From positions 62,001-126,000 of the forward strand of contig JALNQF010000111.1 in assembly GCA_028456385.1 (NCBI GenBank): 64,000 nt of DNA, read 5' to 3'. Positions 1 through 8,967 of the stretch are shown here, piece after piece; within the stretch, counting starts at the first letter, position 1, and each line of letters begins with the position of its first letter. The notes under the pieces are model-generated. The model was not told where the DNA came from, did not search any database, and worked only from the letters and a program-made list of their open reading frames with translations. This stretch comes from Ophiosphaerella korrae (Eukaryota; Ascomycota; Dothideomycetes; Pleosporales; Phaeosphaeriaceae). A program made the position numbers and the translations under genes.

Positions 1-401
1 TCAACCCCCCGCGCGAAGGCGACGAGTCTTACCCGCTATACCGCAAGGAGTACGACGCCATCTTCGCCGGCCTCAAGGAGCGCGCGTACGCCCTGTGGAA
101 GGCCTTTGAACGCATGGATGGCGTCGTGTGCGGCGAGCCCCAGGGCTCCATGTACCTATTCCCCACCATCAAACTGCCTGCCAAGGCGATCGCGGCCGCG
201 AAGAGCGAGGGCCGGGCGCCCGATGAGTTTTATTGCAAGCGCATGCTTGAGGCAACGGGTGTTTGTGTTGTTGCGGGTGAGGGCTTTGGGCAGAAGGAGG
301 GTACACTGCATTTTCGCACGACGTTTTTGGCGCCCGGCACCGAGTGGGTTGAGAGGTTGGTTAGGTTTCATGAGGGGTTTTTGAAGGAGTTCAAGGATTA
401 A
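1..401 (+). CDS. ALT1: Alanine aminotransferase, C-terminal part (partial at window edge)
   Basis: Pyridoxal-phosphate enzyme that interconverts alanine plus 2-oxoglutarate with pyruvate plus glutamate. The open frame enters from the left edge (first full codon at 3) and ends at TAA 399-401, giving about 132 C-terminal residues. The small-domain end of the alanine aminotransferase family is clear: a PLYRKEYDAIF stretch, GEPQGSMYLFPTI, then TGVCVVAGEGFGQKEGT, LHFRTTFLAPGTEW and a basic end. No intron or frameshift is seen in this part. The catalytic lysine and the N-terminus lie outside the window, so whether it is mitochondrial or cytosolic cannot be judged. Family assignment is from recalled conserved motifs. 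Confidence 0.9.
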   Translation, partial: NPPREGDESYPLYRKEYDAIFAGLKERAYALWKAFERMDGVVCGEPQGSMYLFPTIKLPAKAIAAAKSEGRAPDEFYCKRMLEATGVCVVAGEGFGQKEGTLHFRTTFLAPGTEWVERLVRFHEGFLKEFKD

Positions 402-1221
402 GGTAGGGCAGTACAGACTGATAGACTGGTATCCCGGCTACTTTCAAGCCATGAAGTAAATAAATAAAAAAAATTATGCACCTTTTTTGGCAATGCTTGG
501 GTGTCCTTGGGTGTGGTCTTGATGGCCTTGCATGGTGTGGTGGCTTTGGTTTGTCGCTTGGCTGGTTGGATTTGACTTGCGTCGTGAGATAGGATGGCGC
601 TGTTCGGTGGCGTTAGGTTAGCATGGGTTGAGCACCCTTCAATGCCATGCAAGGGGATGTGAGGAAAGATTGGACATGGATCTGGTTCAAGACATGAGGT
701 GGTTCACCAGTAGTGTCGGTGTGCGTACGAGTAGGGGGATGGGCTTTTCTCTCGCTAAAGTATTTGAGACGGCAGATCATTGCGCTCACCGACTTTACGA
801 ATCTAGACTTTTAGGGATGCTTAGGCGTAGGTATTGCTATACGAATTGGGTTCGCGGCTTTTTCAATTACTGCCTCTTCATCACTGACCTTTTTATTTTA
901 TCAAAACAAATCAATTTTATGGAAGAAGGTGAGAGGCTGACATACAAGAGCATTGTGGGTGCTCTGCATGAGCGACTCAATTTCTGCTATCCGCGGGCCG
1001 TTTCCGAACATCCCTGATCATTAGAACCCGCGTCTAACACCCGTCTGTATAGCCGTTCCCACTGCCAAGCTGCGTTTAAGGACGTTTTGATAGTAGGTGG
1101 GTAAGATTGTTTGCAGCCGTGCATGCGCGCAGGCGGCGGGCGCCTCGGTTGGAGCTTGCCACTGCGGGGCATCTATGTCGTGCAAGTGTGTGTAATTATC
1201 CAATCAGTCTGATAGCCTGTA

Positions 1222-1380
1222 GAAGCATGCAAAATCGGTTTCCGCTTTTTCCTGTGTACACCCGGTTTAAAGCTGACGGCCCTTGCCGCGTTTGGTCTGG
1301 GCTAAGCCAGTTTTGCCGTAGTACAGATAGGGGTACATAAAAAAATTACCATAAATAAAACCGTTTTGGCGGCTGAGTCA
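1222..1380 (-). repeat. Dispersed repeat, copy 1 (inverted relative to copy at 6357)
   Basis: Read on the minus strand this 159-bp stretch matches 6357-6515 read on the plus strand. Shared blocks include GACTCAG-CGC near one end, CGGTTTTATT, GCAAAACT-GC, AGCTTTAAAC-GGGTG, and a nearly perfect 25-bp block ending in CCGATTTTGCA. Similarity stops at both ends, so this looks like a small mobile element or LTR remnant of unknown type. Confidence 0.65.
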
Positions 1381-2310
1381 TGGTCATTACCAAACCCATT
1401 CTTGGTGCATCGAGAGATGCCAGAGCATGTTTCAACTGTTGACTTTGAGCACAAGATGTTCCTATTACGACTTGGAAGCCGGTAAGCGCCCTCAGCAGTG
1501 CTTTCCTAGTCTGCTACATCAACCCTCACTTTCCTGCACTGCCTCGCTTCTCGTCGATCGAATAATCCAGTCAGCCACCCTCCACTCTCCACTCTCACTC
1601 CGTATGCCTAGTTCCACGCCTGACTTTGACTATAGCAGCACCGATTCCTGCAATCTCCTCTCTCGATGTCTCAGTCCTCAGTCATCCACGTATGGGCTCA
1701 CCGACGAGCCTTGCCTCTTCCGTCCCGAGCAACTCTCAGCGCTGCAGTTGCCTTCCCCGCTGTTCACGGCCGCTCTTGACGTCTCTCCGTGCCACTATAA
1801 GCATTAAAGTGAGCCCTACCTAGGCCAGAATGCAGGTGTGATTTATGCGCGCGCATATTCCTAGAAACCGGCCCTCGAAGCCGGACTCTGCAGCCTGTAC
1901 GCGGCGAGGGCTACGAACCTGCTCACAAGAGCAGAGCCAATGCAGAGACTCGCCCTATATTTGGGGTGGAGGGCTGTCGCGGTGTTTCGGGAGGGTGGTG
2001 AAAACTCTGCACTACGAGAAGGTGAGCCCCATAATTACGAGCGGCTTACTACCAGCACCACAGCCTTCCAATAAATCACACTCATCTAACGGTATAACTA
2101 CGAAAAACACCTCTTCCTACCTTTCGCAACGAGCTTGCTGGGCTGGCAAGCTCAACGCCCTCACGGTCATTCTATACTTCCGTACCCCCTATAGCGACCG
2201 AACGAACAAACTCAGCGAGCCCACAGTGCCCACCTAGGCAAACAGGCCCTCCCACACGCCGACCGACCGCCGAACTCAACTCCACATAGCGTTCCTATCT
2301 CCCTACAGAG

Positions 2311-2351
2311 TGGTGCCCGGTAGGGGCCTGGCTTAGGGGTACCAGGCACCA
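2311..2351. repeat. Imperfect hairpin
   Basis: TGGTGCCCGGTA (2311-2322) faces TACCAGGCACCA (2340-2351): a 12-bp stem with one mismatch and a 17-base loop. No gene is adjacent and the function is unknown. Confidence 0.4.
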
Positions 2352-2579
2352 AAGACGCCCCTGTAACATACACGACTTTCCGCGGCACAGTCAAAACGAG
2401 TATTCAAAAGAAGTAGAAGAACGCCCCCCTAGGGCCTTCGCTATAGACAAGCTGAATGGAGCTTAACCCATGTAGTACACAAAGGACAAAAGAGGAGCTA
2501 GGAAGCGGACACACATAACGAGGCACATATCACTAGTACTTGTGGCGTTACACCTTGCAGATACGTTGGTAAAGCGTGA

Positions 2580-2629
2580 GAACTGCGTAGGAACTGCGTG
2601 GGAACCACTGGGAACCGCGTGGGAACAGT
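2580..2629. repeat. Short minisatellite, about 11-bp unit
   Basis: About four and a half tandem copies of a unit close to GAACTGCGTGG, slightly diverged. No surrounding gene. Confidence 0.7.
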
Positions 2630-3292
2630 GTCAGACTTTAAATAGAATAAATAATAATATTCCTAGAAACCATGTTCCAGCAACTTTCTTAGGTCATGAG
2701 ATAGAGTCTACTGATCTCTCCACTATTCCCCCATATCTTGACCTGATAGACACTGAAACCCTCTGGACAGGCCCCCGGGGAACCCTGTCAGCCCTGCTGG
2801 GACCATATAATCATACATATGCCAACCTACTTGCTGTTCGAGGCAGCGTGTTTCAGCCACATGCGAAATTTACTAAAAATGGTCAAAAAAAGATAGGCCC
2901 CCAGGAGCCCTTATCAACGACGGAGATGGGCGTTTTCGACCCATTATTAGGTAGGTCGGGGGGGTTGTAGGGATCCAAGGGGCGCAGGAATCTGAAAGGC
3001 TTCTATGGATGCGCTCGGGTAATTTCCAGTCTAGGCGACTTCAAGCGGGCCACAAGCACGGGGTAAGGCTTATTTCGCGGTATCGAGCCCTCGCGATGCT
3101 CGGGGGCGGTTTTCTAAGATTAAGCATCTAGAGGAACTCGCAGGGCGAAGGTATAAGTAACTGGAGGCTCTCCGCCTTCAGACAATATCCTTCGCAACAG
3201 TAGTCGAAATTCGACCTTCCTACAGCCACTGCTCTTCTACTTCGTTCTTCGCTTTACATTTCAAACCGAAGAGAGGCAATCTTCTATCGAAA

Positions 3293-4166
3293 ATGGCCGG
3301 CATCCTTGCTTCCTTGATCATTCGCTCACTCTTGTTGGGTCTCGATGCCCACTTTAGCCCCGATAACTTCGTGAGTCAATCCATGTTCATCCCTCTCTCG
3401 CCCTTTACTTCCACCTCCACTTATCCTAGTAAGAAGCGAAGACTGATCTTGATTCACAAATAGGATCTCTTGCAAGGCGAGGTCATCGACGCGATCAATA
3501 AGCCTACCTTGAACAACATGTGTGTACTGTCAGTCACAGGTTTTGCCGGGACAGTGGACGAAAAGGTCAGAAACATTAATGCATGGGTTAAATGTGGGCA
3601 TCTCCTAAGCAAATCAACATCCCAGCAAATCTAACATCGCTGCTCAGGTCAAGACAAACAGAACTTGGTCGGTTCTTGGCTTAACGTTCCAGCTGGCCAG
3701 TACGTACCTCTGTTTCCTGCCATTGCTCTTGCCGCTCTTTATTATTCCATGCTAAAACTCCACCAGGGATCTCAAAATTTCCGACCCGCGCGTCGGTGAT
3801 GTGACCTTGAACTTCCAAAAGTCAAACTTCAACACCTTTCCCTTCCCAGGCGACCTCATCATCTACAACTCTTACTGGAAGGACAGTGCCTTTAAGACCG
3901 GTATAGGGATGAAAAACTGCATCAACTTCTCCAAAAAGGGCGAGATCATTGCGAAAGACTGCAAGGGGAAACAGGTCGTAACCAAGGTTTGCCAGGACGG
4001 TTTCGCGGATGGCTCGTACGGCGTGATCAATCACGACAACGTCCTTAAGCATGGCTGGATTTATCAGATGGCGGTGCCGCAACAGGGTGTCAATCCCGGT
4101 TGCCCGGATCCGGGCAAGAAGGTGAAGAGAATTCTGAGTCGCTTTAAGGTTGAGGAGCAGGAGTGA
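3293..4166 (+). CDS. Hypothetical protein, four exons, about 211 residues
   Basis: I do not recognise the family. The model is 3293-3370, 3464-3565, 3648-3703 and 3767-4166, with GT-AG introns in consistent phase, giving about 211 residues and a stop at 4164-4166. The middle exons rest on one long continuous frame after splicing; intron 2 has a weak donor (GTCAGA) and is the least sure. The N-terminus (residues 1-14) is hydrophobic (MAGILASLIIRSLL) and could be a signal peptide. The C-terminal half is rich in lysine, asparagine and glycine with three cysteines (GMKNC, KDCKG, VCQDG) and a fourth in NPGCPD. It sits alone in gene-poor DNA beside transposon relics, a setting often seen for fast-evolving secreted proteins. 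That role is only an inference. Confidence 0.6.
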
Positions 4167-4840
4167 GCGCGCGGAAACGCCGACCGGTGCGGTAGGATAA
4201 CGGGATCGCTTGTTTCGAGTTTGCTTTCTATTCGTTGAAGAGATGTGTTTTGTATATAGCTGCGGATTGACGCGCGAGATTGTCTTGAATTATTCCTAGG
4301 TTGTTGAAGGCTTCTCAAGACCCTATGTGCTATCTACGCCAAGAGCATTTACAGTGACTGTGTTGGCACGAGAAGTAGATATTGTTGAAAGGAGAAATCC
4401 CGACCCATCAGAGATGGCAGTGGAGGGCGGTGAAGAGGCAGGAGAGACGTCGATTTGCTTACATTCCTGATTAGTACTAGCGTCAGCCCTATATAATTAG
4501 CTGCCCCAACAGATAAGATAGTTCAATACAATTCCACAATATTCATCAGATATCCTATTTGAATTAGCCAAATGTCATCGTTTGGCGGCTCGGGGAATAG
4601 GAAATCGAGTCGTAGTGTCAAGCCTTGATGGCATTTTGTATCTAACTAACCGGATTATTTGCGAAATGAATCCTGATCATGCTCGACCCTAGTGCGAATA
4701 CAAGAGCACTTGCATAGCATGGATAAAGCAGAAGGGAAAAGAGCACACATCAAACATCTTGAACTGCTGGCGTGATTGATTTCCTGCGTACAAGCTGCCA
4801 GAGCCTTTCGGTTCAAAGGTGATAGTACCATGCGTTGCAG
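4167..4840. other. Intergenic, no gene seen
   Basis: About 670 bases with no supported coding region or repeat. It becomes AT-richer toward the transposon that begins at 4843. Confidence 0.5.
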
Positions 4841-4842
4841 TA

Positions 4843-5884
4843 CAGTAGAGTCGCGTTATAACGATTCGCCTTATACCGATATTCGCGTTCAAGCGATACT
4901 TGCAGTCTGGCACAATTCAATCCCCACCAAAAATCGCCAACCTCGCGATAATCGATCGATCGTTACCCAAAAGATTAATTATCGTTATAATGTATGTCTC
5001 GATTAGGCGTCTCTAACGCTAAGAGAAAGGCTCTTCATCGGTTTTATTACAATAGTAACTCCTATTCTCGCCATAAAGACTGTACTCAGTGGTTGTAGAA
5101 GAAATATAAATTAAAAATAGCGGAATTTATAGTGTTGGAGTCACTTGGTACTAATTACTAACACTTTAATGACAGGCCTACATCGAGTTTGTTAACTCTC
5201 CAAACGAAGATGTAAAGAAGTGTTAAGAGGTAGCTGGAAGACAATAGTACTTGCCGTAGGCCACAGGAGATAGTGAAGGGATGACAGATAGTATTCGATA
5301 GTACCACTAGTATCTAAGGGAGAATAATACTTGCTTTACTCTCTTCGCAAGTATCGAGCCTTTTATGCGCCTGTGTAGCGCACCGGCCCCGCTTTAGATT
5401 ACAACTATACAATGTCATGATCTTTGGTGTATCAGCCCCGCCCCCAACTTGTACCAGAGTTCACGAGAGTCTCGAGTGTTCAACGAACCCTCGTTACAAG
5501 AAGGAGAATCTTAAGGTAAATTTATAAGAAACAGTGGACTATTACACTAGGAAACCTAGAGTCGAACAAGTACTAGAGGAAGATGATGAACCTAAACCTG
5601 TTTCTACTATTTATGAAGCTTTAGTAGCTAGCGCTATTAAAAGCACTAAAATAATACAACATCCAAAGATCTATCTTCTTAATATAGGCTGGAGCGAATG
5701 TTAGGCCTTTAAACGTTTAACTCGTAGAAACAATGAACCTTAGACAGTTAACTGCAGAGATCCTAGATAAATTCATCTCTAGGAAGAAGTGTATCTGATT
5801 AGCAATTAATTTGTTAGAGCGATAATTCCTTATAACGATTTTTTTAGCCTAGCACAATTATACTGTTATAACGCGACTTTACTA
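4843..5884 (+). mobile_element. Degenerate pogo-like (CENP-B-type) DNA transposon, internally deleted
   Basis: Related inverted ends begin CAGTAGAGTCGCGTTATAAC at 4843 and, on the other strand, TAGTAAAGTCGCGTTATAAC at 5884. TA dinucleotides flank both ends (4841-4842, 5885-5886), as expected for Tc1/mariner-pogo insertion. An ATG at 4994 opens a frame that resembles the N-terminal CENP-B-like helix-turn-helix of fungal pogo transposases (RKALHRFYYNS, then KDCTQW) but is broken by TAG and TAA codons. After an inserted LTR the frame resumes (TRKPRVEQVLEEDDEP). The total, minus the LTR, is only about 760 bp, so the DDE domain is missing. The copy is dead and could only have been moved by another element. 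Confidence 0.75.
5221..5499 (+). mobile_element. Solo LTR of a retrotransposon, nested in the pogo-like element
   Basis: A 279-bp unit starts TGTTAAGAGG and ends CTCGTTACA, giving short imperfect inverted ends with TG...CA termini. A perfect 5-bp target duplication AGAAG flanks it at 5216-5220 and 5500-5504. The interior matches, in reverse orientation, 62287-62549, including the block CCTGTGGCCTACGGCAAGTA. No internal retroelement genes remain, so this is the product of LTR-LTR recombination. Superfamily (Copia or Gypsy) cannot be decided from the LTR alone. Confidence 0.82.
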
Positions 5885-5904
5885 TAGCTCGCTAGTAAGG
5901 TGAC

Positions 5905-6240
5905 CAGCTCTAACATCGAACTACTAATATCCCGTGCTACTGGAGAGAAAATCCTGTCCAAAAGCTGTAGGTAGGGGTCGATGCACTCGTCGATGCTCAT
6001 CTTTAGCCGGCCGAGCATAATCGCGATTAGCCTGACTAGTTAGCAACCCTAGCGGTCTCCATCCGCTACAGCAACTTACCTGCTGGTGCCTGTGCCCCTG
6101 ATTATGGCAAAGTAGTCGCACGGCTTTGGCGGGGCATCTAGGTTGACGGCGTCTATAAGCTGCTAGAGGATCATGAGCGCAGACAGGCCGCGGACGCCGC
6201 CGCCGTCGAGGGCCAGCAGCCGGACGTCTGGATTCGCCAT
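5905..6240 (-). pseudogene. Patatin-like phospholipase, N-terminal fragment (pseudogene)
   Basis: Starting at ATG 6240 on the minus strand, the frame reads the glycine-rich oxyanion motif of patatin-like lipases (LLALDGGGVRGLSALMIL) followed at once by a TAG. The frame then continues to DYFAIIRGTGTSR, where the family has a GxSxG nucleophile elbow (normally GTSTGG). A GTAAGT intron with a CTAAC branch site and ending TAGTCAG can be spliced, after which the family sequence LIAIMLGRLKMSIDEC follows. Similarity ends where the pogo-like element begins. It is dead by the nonsense codon, a damaged nucleophile motif and loss of the remaining domain. Patatin domains are common in fungal NLR-like proteins, but nothing of such a partner survives here. 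Confidence 0.72.
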
Positions 6241-7018
6241 GGAGGGTTATTAAGACTGATCTTTGACATCGCTACTGTGCGTTGGTCTTAATGTTAGTCT
6301 TGAACAGTTCAGTTCGTGAACGCACGTAATGTTTTAGAGTAAGAATTATTAATTGGTGACTCAGTCGCTAAGCGGTTTTATTCGATGTATATTTCGGTCG
6401 CACCCCTGTCTAAGCTTAAGCAAAACTAGCATAGTTCACGCTAAGCGCTGCAGGGGCTTTGCAGCTTTAAACTGGGTGCGCACAGGAAAAAGCGGAAACC
6501 GATTTTGCAAGGTTCTGTATCCTTCCCTTTGTCGCTCGGCTTCTAAGCCCGTCCTATCCCTTCCATCAAAAGCAATTGTCGTTGCGCAAGGGTGTAAACT
6601 ATCGACGATTCGGGCGAGGCCGAAATACCGACCACAGGCAGATTCCGGCCGTAACTTTCCCGTTGCGGGATGCGCGAATAGGTTAGGATCGCCTATGTAT
6701 TGTGATGTGGCATTCCTATTACATGGTAATCAATCAGCGTTGGACGTCGATTCGGCCCGTCCGGCTCTGTGCGCAGCTTACGACAGGGCAGCCCTGTGTA
6801 GACATGTGGACAGACTCAGACTCGGTCATTCGAGTACCTGCACCGCGTTTAAATAGATACATACGACCAGGCGTCGATATATACCCATCCTGACCTACCG
6901 TCATACTTTTGCTGAGAACCGTGCACCACGATCTACACTTTTCCTTTGGGCAAGACGTGCATTACACTATCCTTTTTAGAGAAGAAAAATACGACTTCGC
7001 TGAAATACATATCACCAA
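6241..7018. other. Intergenic region upstream of the methyltransferase gene
   Basis: It holds the second copy of the dispersed repeat (6357-6515). The rest shows no gene. A TATA-like ATATATA near 6878 lies about 140 bases before the methyltransferase start and could be part of its promoter. Confidence 0.4.
6357..6515 (+). repeat. Dispersed repeat, copy 2
   Basis: Matches the minus strand of 1222-1380 over about 159 bp with scattered substitutions, many of them transitions. Unit ends are sharp in both copies. Confidence 0.65.
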
Positions 7019-8208
7019 ATGGCAAGTACTATCGAACTTCAAACAGGTCCTACCCAGCATATCCCTCCCGGCGATGACTCCCTCGACCCCGTCTCCGACG
7101 ATTCAGATTCCGCTTATGCGGACATCGCCTCGGAAACCGCCTCTTTGACCTCCAGCATCATGAGAGGCCGGTACGAAAACGGTCGGAGATATCACTCCTA
7201 CCAAGCAGGCAAATACATGTTTCCAGATGATGAGCAAGAGCAAGATAGACTTGATATTAAATATGCCTCGCTCCAGAAAATCTTCGCCGACAAGATCGTT
7301 TTCGCTCCGTTGAGAGGGCCTCAGCAGATTCTAGATGTAGGAACCGGAACTGGCATTTGGGCGATTGACGCTGCGGAAGAGTTTCCTGGGGCAACGAGTA
7401 AGTGTCTTATTTACGGGTGAGGAGGGTGGTGGTGGTAGATGTGAATAGCGCTAAGGTGTGAATCAGTCACTGCGACGGACCTAAGTCCTATCCAACCTAC
7501 ATGGTGAGCAAATTGGTAAAGAGGGATGAAAGATGTACTGACAGCCAAGGGTCCCTCCTAATGTCAAATTCGAAATTGACGACGCAGAACAACAATGGAC
7601 ATGGCCAACGAACCACTTCGACCTCGTCCACATCCGCACCCTAACGGCCTGCATCCGCGACTGGGACAAGCTCTTCGCCCAAGCATACCGGTGCGTTCAA
7701 CCCAAAACAAAAACACACTCCTTCCCCCTTCCACCCTCCCCCCTAAATGCCGTGAGCTGAGCCGCAAACTACATGCACTAGACACACCAAACCCGGCGCC
7801 TATATCGAACTCCAAGAAATGGACTACATGGCCGTCATCCAACCCACCTCCCGCAACCCTGGCACATCCTTCCTAACATGGTGTACGCAACAAGGCGCCG
7901 CCGGCCGCAAAGCAGGCATCGAGCTGCGCACATCTGTATCCTTCTTGATCGGGGGCCTCACCAGAGCGGGCTTTGTGAACCCGCAGGTGCAGGAATTCAA
8001 GCTTCCGATTGGCCCGTGGGCCAAGGAGAAGAGGCTGCGGGAGGCCGGATTATTGCAATTGAGTGCGATGCTCGAGGGCATTGAGGGCCTGAGTTTGAAG
8101 CTTTTTACCTTTTATGCGGGGTGGAAGTTGGATGAGTTGAAGGTTTTGTTGGCAAAGGTTAGGAGTGAGCTGAGGGATCCTGGGTGTCATGCTTATTGGC
8201 CAGTGTGA
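7019..8208 (+). CDS. LaeA-like class I SAM-dependent methyltransferase
   Basis: Small-molecule or protein methyltransferase of the large fungal LaeA/UMTA-type group. Four exons fit: 7019-7397, 7467-7503, 7550-7690 and 7782-8208, giving 327 residues. The tiny second exon is fixed by family sequence (TDLSPIQPTW) spliced to VPPNVKFEIDDAEQQWTWP. The SAM-binding motif I, ILDVGTGTGIWAID, lies at about residues 104-117, the acidic TDLSP strand follows, and the post-motif region reads FDLVHIRTLTACIRDW. The N-terminus is acidic and Ser/Asp-rich. All core motifs are intact. Intron 2 ends with AAG rather than CAG or TAG. Substrate is unknown; members range from LaeA-type regulators of secondary metabolism to biosynthetic enzymes. 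No biosynthetic cluster is visible around it. Confidence 0.88.
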
Positions 8209-8967
8209 GTCTTGTTTCTTTTCTTTTTTTTTTCTTTTTTTTTTTTTCTTCCAGTCGTGTGTGTGTGTGCGTTGTGAGTGAGTGCTGATTGGTCGTAGCA
8301 TGATTATATATGCGCAGAAACCAGGGAATACGGAGGCGGGTGCGTAGGAAAATTGCCGTTGGGACAAGCGAGGCTTAGTATAATTGACGTGTGGTGGTTA
8401 TACGTATGTTTATTTCCTGCGTTTAGAGCCTTGATGATTAAAAGTTTCTCAGTCGGCGTTGGTGATGAAGATAACAAGTCACCATCTCGGAAAGTTTTGT
8501 ATCAAGTAGACAATGCATAATGAACACTATCCGAATCAAATAGTCAATCCTCTATATCCTGCGCGGGACATTAGAACTAGTAATTATTGCCATAGCCTTG
8601 TCTATATGGTGATGGCTTTGCCATCGTGAGCGATTGGAGGCTGTTGTCGAGAAGCAGGCGGTGTGTTGGCCAAACTGCCGGGCACCACTAGGCCCAACGG
8701 CGCCAAAAACTGTCTGCCTTATCCATAATAATGCCTCGTGCTTCGCTAGTAAATCTGACAGCCTTTGCGCTTTTGTGGAGGCGCAGCCATGCAGCGTCGA
8801 CCAATGACCTGCGACCTGTCCCTCATTCCAGTACAGACCTCGCAATATCAACTGCATTCGTTGCTTCCACGACCCGGCTTCAATATCTCACCTTCCTCAT
8901 CGTCGATTGAAATAATAAATCAACTCAATTGGAAGTTCAAGCCCAAGCTTACAGCAAGAGTTGAGTA
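8209..8967. other. Intergenic, with a polypyrimidine tract
   Basis: No gene is supported in these 760 bases. The first 70 bases hold long T runs broken by C (about 8214-8252), then a short GT repeat (8258-8270). The remainder is the upstream region of the large gene at 8968. Confidence 0.5.

Larger units (their letters stand above)
402..3292. other. Gene-poor intergenic stretch with small repeats
   Basis: I see no supportable gene in these 2.9 kb. Several open frames of 60-140 codons exist, but none shows a recognisable motif, a convincing start context or splice structure. The stretch holds one copy of a dispersed repeat (1222-1380), a hairpin (2311-2351) and a short minisatellite (2580-2629), listed separately. 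Its last 100 bases would be the promoter and 5' leader of the gene at 3293. Confidence 0.5.

Noticed and set aside
628..1017. A 129-codon frame
   Set aside because: Composition and sequence look random and no family motif is present.
2542..2970. A 142-codon frame
   Set aside because: It begins without ATG, crosses the minisatellite and shows no motif.
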